Under the pieces are notes generated by a model, which was given only the letters and a program-made list of their open reading frames with translations, was not told the origin of the DNA and searched no databases. Below, piece after piece: positions 59,306 to 64,000 of a stretch of DNA of 64,000 bases. The stretch covers positions 1-64,000 of the forward strand of contig NZ_CAMLHC010000036.1 in NCBI RefSeq assembly GCF_946479755.1, given 5' to 3'. Position numbers and translations under genes: made by a program. Source of the DNA: an uncultured Chitinophaga sp. (GTDB taxonomy: Bacteria > Bacteroidota > Bacteroidia > Chitinophagales > Chitinophagaceae). Positions within the stretch are counted from its first letter, which is position 1. Every line of letters begins with the position of its first letter.

Positions 59306-59881
59306 TTAACAGGATGACTGATTACCGATTGCCGGGGGAGGAGCGAGAAGAAATGCTTTTACTTTGGCGAGTTTTTTCAGGGCGATACCCACCTGGTTTT
59401 CCACTGTCTTTATGGAGATATCAAGCAGATCGGCCACTTCCCTGTACTTAAGCCCGTCTTCTTTTACGAGCTTAAAAATGAGGCGGCACTGCGGCGGCAG
59501 CGCATTGATAGCCGCGTTGATATGCTGTATCATTTCATTGCTGATGAATTGAGCTTCCGGACTTATATCATATTCCTGCAAACAGTCCTCATCGAGATAC
59601 CGGGTTTTCTTATGCGCATATTTCCGGAGATAGTTAAACGAGATGTTTCGGGTGGTGGCATAGAGGTACCATTTCATATTACCTACGTGGAGGAGGTCTT
59701 TCTTGTGCCGCCATACGGCAATGAATACATCGGCTACTATTTCTTCTGCCATTTCCCTGTGACGAACTATGGCCATGGCTACCTGCAGCAATGGAGCGCA
59801 GCAGTAATCGTATAATTCTTTAAATGCCTGTGTATCACCGTTGTATATCCTGGTTGTCAATTCGGAGATATCGTCGCGCAT
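59306..59881 (-). CDS. ECF sigma-70 factor of the SusCD/GH74 locus
   Basis: A 191-residue sigma factor. Region 2 is at about 20-85 (AFKELYDYCCAPLLQVAMAI, EEIVADVFIAVWRHK, YLYATTRNISFNYLRK), and region 4 with its helix-turn-helix is at about 125-175 (LPPQCRLIFKLVKEDGLKY, VADLLDISIKTVENQV). It heads the minus-strand unit with FecR, SusC, SusD and GH74. Such factors switch on their own susCD when FecR senses substrate at the outer membrane. Confidence 0.94.
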   Translation of the reverse strand: MRDDISELTTRIYNGDTQAFKELYDYCCAPLLQVAMAIVRHREMAEEIVADVFIAVWRHKKDLLHVGNMKWYLYATTRNISFNYLRKYAHKKTRYLDEDCLQEYDISPEAQFISNEMIQHINAAINALPPQCRLIFKLVKEDGLKYREVADLLDISIKTVENQVGIALKKLAKVKAFLLAPPPAIGNQSSC

Positions 59882-60194
59882 GAAAATAAGAATAGCAAAT
59901 TATGCAAAAATCCAAATGGGTAAATATAAATTGTCTTTTTGACAAATATACTATTTATCTGCATTGCGGTCATTCCCTGTACCTGCCATTGGCTCAACAC
60001 GCTGAAAATGACGTAACAGCACCGGTTTTAGGAAAACAATATCACCGAACGAATGAATAAGCACACTGTTGGAATGTAAACAGGTGAAAATCAGTATTTT
60101 TTGTTATTTTAACTGGCTACTCCTCCTTGTATAGGCGTGCTGTGAAGGGGCACTGCCCGATTATGGAAAAGAACGAACGAAAAATAATTATCAT
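59882..60194. other. Divergent intergenic region between sigma factor and SnoaL-like gene
   Basis: This 313-base AT-rich region must hold the promoters of two divergent genes. One candidate minus-strand element is listed separately. I saw no convincing plus-strand promoter and no small gene. A short inverted repeat (TTGTC-5 bases-GACAA) lies at 59931-59945. Confidence 0.5.
59943..59950 (-). promoter_or_regulatory. Candidate Bacteroidota -7 promoter element (TATATTTG)
   Basis: Read on the minus strand, TATATTTG matches the Bacteroidota consensus TAnnTTTG, 62 bases upstream of the ECF sigma start. No clear -33 TTTG was found, so support is limited to the -7 match and the position. Confidence 0.4.
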
Positions 60195-60545
60195 ATGCAT
60201 TTGACAAATAAAGAAACACTGGAAAAAGCCAACGAGGCGATCAGAAAAGGGGATAACGAGGCATTCCTGGCTTACTGCACTGATGATACGGAATGGGTAT
60301 TCGTGGGGGATAGGACCCTACGGGGAAAAGAAGCGGTCAGACAGTATATGGCGGAAACCTACACGGAGCCGCCCGTGTTTCACGTCGACCACTTCATCGC
60401 CGAAGGTGAATTCGTAACAGCAGTGGGGAAAATAAGCCTGAACGATAACGGGAAAACGGTGCACTATGCCTACTGCGACGTGTGGCGGTTTCGGGACGGT
60501 AAGATGACCGAATTAAAGGCTTTCGTTGTAGAGACGGGATCATGA
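60195..60545 (+). CDS. SnoaL/NTF2-like small protein
   Basis: A 116-residue protein with the NTF2-like pattern: an N-terminal helix (NEAIRKGDNEAFLAYCTDDTEW), GKEAVRQYMAE, and a beta-sheet ending in DVWRFRDGKMTELKAFV. Members of this fold are diverse (isomerases, hydrolases, polyketide cyclases or unknown), so no reaction is assigned. Its last six bases overlap the end of the convergent YcaQ-like gene. Confidence 0.85.
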   Translation: MHLTNKETLEKANEAIRKGDNEAFLAYCTDDTEWVFVGDRTLRGKEAVRQYMAETYTEPPVFHVDHFIAEGEFVTAVGKISLNDNGKTVHYAYCDVWRFRDGKMTELKAFVVETGS

Positions 60546-61739
60546 TGAGAGCCCGTCTTTGATCGCTTTCAGCAGTTGTTTGTTGTTAGACTTTGTAATG
60601 ACCACCTCCCTGCATTGATTAAACCGTGCGAATGTTCTGATGGCCTCCGTGAGTTGATCCGTCATCGGCCGGGACAGCGGTACAGATTCAAAATGAAGAT
60701 TATGAATCGTGAGGGTACGACGCTTCCGGTCGGCCTTGGAATCCATGCGTGCTACGAAGGCATCGCCTATCAGCACCGGCAGGGAAAAATAGCCATATTT
60801 CCTTTTCGCCTGGGGAACAAAACACTCTATCTGGTAGTCAAAATCAAAGAAGTCCTTCAGGCGGTGGCGGAGCACGTTTAGCGTGTCGAACGGGGAAAGG
60901 ATAAAAGCATCTCCGCTCAGCGTGATTTTTTTCTTTTTATAGACGGGTAGCATATAAAGCGGAGCAGTGTTCAGGCCTTCCACACGCACCTGGCACACTT
61001 CTCCTTCTTCCACCATCTTCTCCAGCGTTGTTTTTACCAGGTTGTCTTTGGCGTAATGTGCACGCCAGGAGATATCTTTAACATAGGCTATCCCCAGCGA
61101 CTGTAAGGAGCGCCGGATCACATGCCGGGCAAACTCTTCCGGGGTGGGCGGCGTGGTATCAATATCACCCGGTAACAGGTTAATGGGCAGGTCATATACT
61201 TTGTGAAAATTCTCCTGCCGCGTACACATAAGACTGCCGTCGAGGAACAGCCGCTCGAGCGCAAGCTTCGCCGGGCGCCAGTCCCACCAGCCTGTGCTGG
61301 CTACCGGACGGTCATTTTCAAAATCCTTTACCATCAGCGGACCTTCACGGCCTATTCTGTCCAACACCTTTCTCATCAGGTTGATCTCCGGCTGCGTCAG
61401 CGGTTTTCTGCGCGACAAAAAGCCCTCCTTTACCGGCAGGGAGAAACGGTATTCATGCATGGGGATATAGCCGGTACCGTAGGTGAAAAATTCGAAGATC
61501 CGGCCATCTGCCTGCAGTTCGTCAATCCATTCGGGTTTATAGTCTGGCACACGAGAGGCGATGGCATGGTGATGCGCCCGCTCTACCACATAGTTAGTAT
61601 CAATCTGGATAAAACCAAAATGATCTATCAGTTTATAAACGGCTTCGATGCCTTTCCCGAACTGTGCCGGCTGCGCCAGTCCTGCTGCATGGAGGATGAT
61701 TTTTCTGGCGTCTGAACTGCTGAGCGTATGTTGCTTCAT
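60540..61739 (-). CDS. YcaQ/AlkX-type DNA glycosylase (winged-helix, crosslink repair)
   Basis: A 399-residue protein taken from MKQHTLSSSDARK (ATG at 61739); a longer frame to 61853 lacks family similarity. It has the winged-helix pattern of the YcaQ/AlkZ family (HTH_42). It carries the catalytic Gln-x-Asp motif as QID at Q45-D47, in the context GFIQIDT and VERAHHHAI. Known members unhook interstrand DNA crosslinks or remove bulky alkylated bases; some sit in genotoxin clusters as self-resistance. Here it is separated from the NRPS cluster by the glycan region, so a general repair role is more likely. Confidence 0.88.
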   Translation of the reverse strand: MKQHTLSSSDARKIILHAAGLAQPAQFGKGIEAVYKLIDHFGFIQIDTNYVVERAHHHAIASRVPDYKPEWIDELQADGRIFEFFTYGTGYIPMHEYRFSLPVKEGFLSRRKPLTQPEINLMRKVLDRIGREGPLMVKDFENDRPVASTGWWDWRPAKLALERLFLDGSLMCTRQENFHKVYDLPINLLPGDIDTTPPTPEEFARHVIRRSLQSLGIAYVKDISWRAHYAKDNLVKTTLEKMVEEGEVCQVRVEGLNTAPLYMLPVYKKKKITLSGDAFILSPFDTLNVLRHRLKDFFDFDYQIECFVPQAKRKYGYFSLPVLIGDAFVARMDSKADRKRRTLTIHNLHFESVPLSRPMTDQLTEAIRTFARFNQCREVVITKSNNKQLLKAIKDGLSS

Positions 61740-61868
61740 AGTAAAAACAAAATAATGAAAAACACCCCATCTTTCCATGCCCTGCATTAAATTATTGTAA
61801 ACAGCTACTACTTTGTCATTCATGCCAGAGCTTTGCCGTTGCATTATAAACACCTAACTGTAAGCAGG

Positions 61869-62459
61869 ATGCGCGGACCAGATAGCAAAAAAGGGCAGCA
61901 AAGCCGGCCTCATTTTGACGAAATCTATGAACTGTACTGGAAAGAACTGTATGAAACGGCCTGCCGGCGTGTGTCTGCGGCGGATGCGGAAGACATCCTG
62001 CAGGAGGTGTTCCTGTCATTGCTGAAGAACCCGTCGGTTATAGAGAACGAAGGCTCGGTCCGGGCCTACCTCCATAAAGCCTTGAAAGGAAAGATCATCG
62101 ATTTTTACAGAAGAAGTTTACTGAAGGAAGCTTTTGAAAGAAATGCGGCGTTTACCGCTCCCCGTTATAGTTCCCATCCCGATGCCCGCCTGATGCACAA
62201 AGAACTGGAGGTCCTGCTGGAAAAGGAAATCAGCAGTATGCCGGAACGGATGCAGACCGTTTTCCTGATGAGCCGGAAGCAGATGCTTTCCAATGAAGAA
62301 ATCGCAGATGAACTGGCTATCTCACATCAGACGGTGCGCAACCAGATCAGCGCGGCCATCAAAAGAATACGCCGGGCCCTCCATCAGTACGATCTCGCCA
62401 ATAACGCCGGCACACAGATGGTCCTCGCGGTAACAGCTGCCCTGCTAACCCGCTACTGA
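61869..62459 (+). CDS. ECF sigma-70 factor of second FecR/SusC unit
   Basis: A 196-residue protein from ATG 61869 (MRGPDSKKGQ); the upstream TTG-started extension is not needed. It has region 2 (FDEIYELYWKELYETACRRV, DAEDILQEVFLSLLKNPS) and region 4 (MPERMQTVFLMSRKQMLSNE, IADELAISHQTVRNQISAAI). It is followed by a FecR anti-sigma and a SusC-like receptor on the same strand, a second independent regulatory unit that is probably for another substrate. Confidence 0.92.
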   Translation: MRGPDSKKGQQSRPHFDEIYELYWKELYETACRRVSAADAEDILQEVFLSLLKNPSVIENEGSVRAYLHKALKGKIIDFYRRSLLKEAFERNAAFTAPRYSSHPDARLMHKELEVLLEKEISSMPERMQTVFLMSRKQMLSNEEIADELAISHQTVRNQISAAIKRIRRALHQYDLANNAGTQMVLAVTAALLTRY

Positions 62460-62540
62460 CCAATGTTACCTTAATGTTAAGCCTGAAAATACACCGGTAC
62501 ATTCATCAGCGTTGTACGAGTATGTTCATAAAGACCGCAG

Positions 62541-63515
62541 GTGAACAAACGCGAATTACTTGAATTACTGCAGAAAGAAGCGCAGGGAAACTGCACCCGG
62601 GAAGAAACAGCCCGGCTGGATGCCTGGTATGCTTCCTTTGACCGCCGGCAGACGCCCGTCTTCTCCAGTGAAGCGGAGGCGGAACTGGTACGTGCCCGGC
62701 TGCGTGACCGTATCTACCGGCAGATCACAGCGGATATGCCGGACCTTCCGGCGCTGGCACAACCACGGAGAACAGGCCTGTTTTTCCGCGTAGCTGCGGC
62801 TGTATTGGTATTGCTGGGCCTCGCCGGAGCTGCGTTCTTTTTCCGGCAGGGGAGAACAGTACCTCCACCGGCAACAGCGCTGCTCAGCAGCGCTTCCCCC
62901 GCCGGTAAAATGCTGAAGGTAACACTGACCGATGGCAGCGAAGTATGGCTCAACGCAGGCAGCGCACTAAGCTATCCCGCGGCATTCACCGGACCATGCC
63001 GCGAAGTGTATTTAAAAGGCGAAGCGTTTTTCGAGGTGGCCACACAGCCGCAACAACCGTTCGTGGTACATACAGATACTATCAGCACCGTCGTGCTGGG
63101 CACCTCTTTTAATATCAAGGCATATCCTGAACTGGGCAATATCCGTATCAACGTGGCAACAGGCAAAGTGGGTATCGTCCGGGCAGGAAACACACTGGCC
63201 ACCTTATCGCAGAACCAGCAACTGACCTACAACAAACCAGGGAACACCTGGCTGACAGAAACGCGGGAAGCCGCTTCCGTCAACGCCTGGAAAGAAGGAC
63301 GTATCAACCTGGACGGCGTTTCGTTCGACGAGCTGGCGGCCACGCTGGAACACAACTTCGGCTACCAGCTGCAAACCAGCAGGACAGACATCCGTAAAGT
63401 CCGCTTTTCCATGAACATCATCACCAGCCATAAGATTGACGACATAATGCGCATCGTTTGCGGTATGACGCAGACACGCTACCGCATTGGTGAACAGGTA
63501 ATCACTATTTATTAA
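62541..63515 (+). CDS. FecR-family anti-sigma factor (second unit)
   Basis: A 324-residue protein with a GTG start (MNKRELLELLQKEAQGNCTR). It has a cytoplasmic anti-sigma region (1-75), one transmembrane segment (FFRVAAAVLVLLGLAGAAFF), a FecR domain (SASPAGKMLKVTLTDGSEVW, GEAFFEVATQPQQPFVVHTD) and a C-terminal DUF4974/STN-like domain (VSFDELAATLEHNFGYQL). It should pair with the adjacent sigma factor and the downstream receptor. Confidence 0.92.
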   Translation: MNKRELLELLQKEAQGNCTREETARLDAWYASFDRRQTPVFSSEAEAELVRARLRDRIYRQITADMPDLPALAQPRRTGLFFRVAAAVLVLLGLAGAAFFFRQGRTVPPPATALLSSASPAGKMLKVTLTDGSEVWLNAGSALSYPAAFTGPCREVYLKGEAFFEVATQPQQPFVVHTDTISTVVLGTSFNIKAYPELGNIRINVATGKVGIVRAGNTLATLSQNQQLTYNKPGNTWLTETREAASVNAWKEGRINLDGVSFDELAATLEHNFGYQLQTSRTDIRKVRFSMNIITSHKIDDIMRIVCGMTQTRYRIGEQVITIY

Positions 63516-63650
63516 TCATGTGACCACATAAAAAAACGGAAGCTGCTGAAACAACTTCCGTCATCATTCAACACGGTATTCAGTTCCCGGGAAGGTCTGT
63601 GAATACCGCTGTATCTAAACAGTTTATCACCATTTAAACGATTCGAAATT

Positions 63651-64000
63651 ATGAAAAAAAACCTTTCGGGGTCCATTAAACATCTTATGAGAGTTTCTGT
63701 ACTTCTACTGGGAGTGATGGTGGCCGGAACGCTTTGCCTGCACGCCGCCACCGGCGCTGCCCAGGACCTGAGCCATATCCGGCTGCAAATCCAATTGAAG
63801 GGTAAAACGTTGGCTGCCGCCATATCAGAACTGTCGGCCGCCAGCAAACTGTCCTTCGCATTCGATAAGGCTGCGCTAAGTGAAAAAAACGTCGCCGAAA
63901 CCAGCTTCAACAATGTAGCGCTGAGCGATATCCTCCACCGCCTGCTGCGCAACAGCGGCTACCGCTATGAAATCATCAACCAGTCGGTCGTGATCGTAAA
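63651..64000 (+). CDS. SusC-like TonB-dependent transporter with STN domain, 3'-partial
   Basis: The ATG at 63651 opens a frame that continues to the window end with no stop (about 116 residues). The first ~35 residues are a signal peptide (MRVSVLLLGVMVAGTLCLHA). Residues ~40-116 form an STN domain (LKGKTLAAAISELSAASKLS, VALSDILHRLLRNSGYRYEI). In this position, after sigma and FecR genes, this is the start of a SusC/RagA-type receptor. The rest lies outside the window. Confidence 0.88.
   Translation, partial: MKKNLSGSIKHLMRVSVLLLGVMVAGTLCLHAATGAAQDLSHIRLQIQLKGKTLAAAISELSAASKLSFAFDKAALSEKNVAETSFNNVALSDILHRLLRNSGYRYEIINQSVVIV

Noticed and set aside
61740..61853. N-terminal extension of the YcaQ-like protein
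   Set aside because: It runs into the upstream region of the divergent sigma gene and is not family-like; MKQHTLSSSDARK is the usual start.
63531..63560. Hairpin CGGAAG...CTTCCG with an adjacent A-run, a possible minus-strand terminator
   Set aside because: The stem is only six base pairs with a 12-base loop, and no minus-strand gene ends there.

Overview
The window looks like a chromosomal segment of a Bacteroidota bacterium, most likely a Chitinophaga-type member of the Chitinophagaceae. The evidence is a SusC/SusD pair, ECF sigma/FecR/SusC trans-envelope modules with STN domains, a type IX secretion sorting tail on a GH74 glycosidase, and a CarboxypepD-like/TonB receptor. No tRNA, rRNA, CRISPR array, transposase or integrase was found.

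Positions 1 to about 48.9 kb are dominated by one plus-strand hybrid NRPS-PKS cluster whose 5' end lies outside the window. Six giant assembly-line genes follow each other with gaps of at most about 50 bases or with overlaps: NRPS (partial: A-PCP-E-C-A-PCP-C-A-PCP), PKS (KS-AT-KR-ACP), NRPS (dock-C-A-PCP-E-C-A-PCP), NRPS (dock-C-C*-A-PCP-C-A-PCP), PKS (KS-AT-ACP) and NRPS (dock-C-A-PCP-C-A-PCP-C). Hand-read adenylation codes suggest this order: D-X, Phe, Tyr-like, malonate (reduced to a beta-hydroxy unit), D-allo-Thr, Ser, Thr, Asn, malonate (no ketoreductase), Ser, and an unassigned residue. There is no thioesterase domain in cis. The last enzyme ends in a condensation domain whose start is replaced by a cysteine-rich stretch.

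The assembly line is followed by a PvdE/SyrD-type cyclic-peptide ABC exporter, a type II thioesterase, an exported penicillin-acylase-family Ntn hydrolase (PvdQ-like), a small membrane protein, a CmlA-type diiron beta-hydroxylase and a TonB-dependent receptor. A clear intrinsic terminator follows at about 48.92 kb. Together these suggest a peptide-polyketide that is beta-hydroxylated on the carrier protein, exported as an acylated precursor, deacylated in the periplasm, and possibly taken up again or bound by the outer-membrane receptor.

From 49 to 60 kb lies a glycan-use region. It has an esterase on the plus strand and, on the minus strand, an ECF sigma factor, FecR, SusC with an STN domain, SusD and a GH74 xyloglucanase-like enzyme with a T9SS tail. 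A 20-bp stem-loop separates susD from the GH74 gene. From 60 to 64 kb come a SnoaL-like protein, a YcaQ/AlkX-type DNA glycosylase that converges on it with overlapping stops, and a second ECF sigma-FecR-SusC unit on the plus strand whose SusC gene runs off the window.

The most unusual points are the cysteine-rich terminal condensation domain, the tandem condensation domain with an altered HHxxxDR motif placed directly after a Ser module, the adenylation domain with an unassigned code and YGPPE motif, and the PvdE/PvdQ/TonB-like maturation set combined with a CmlA-like hydroxylase.
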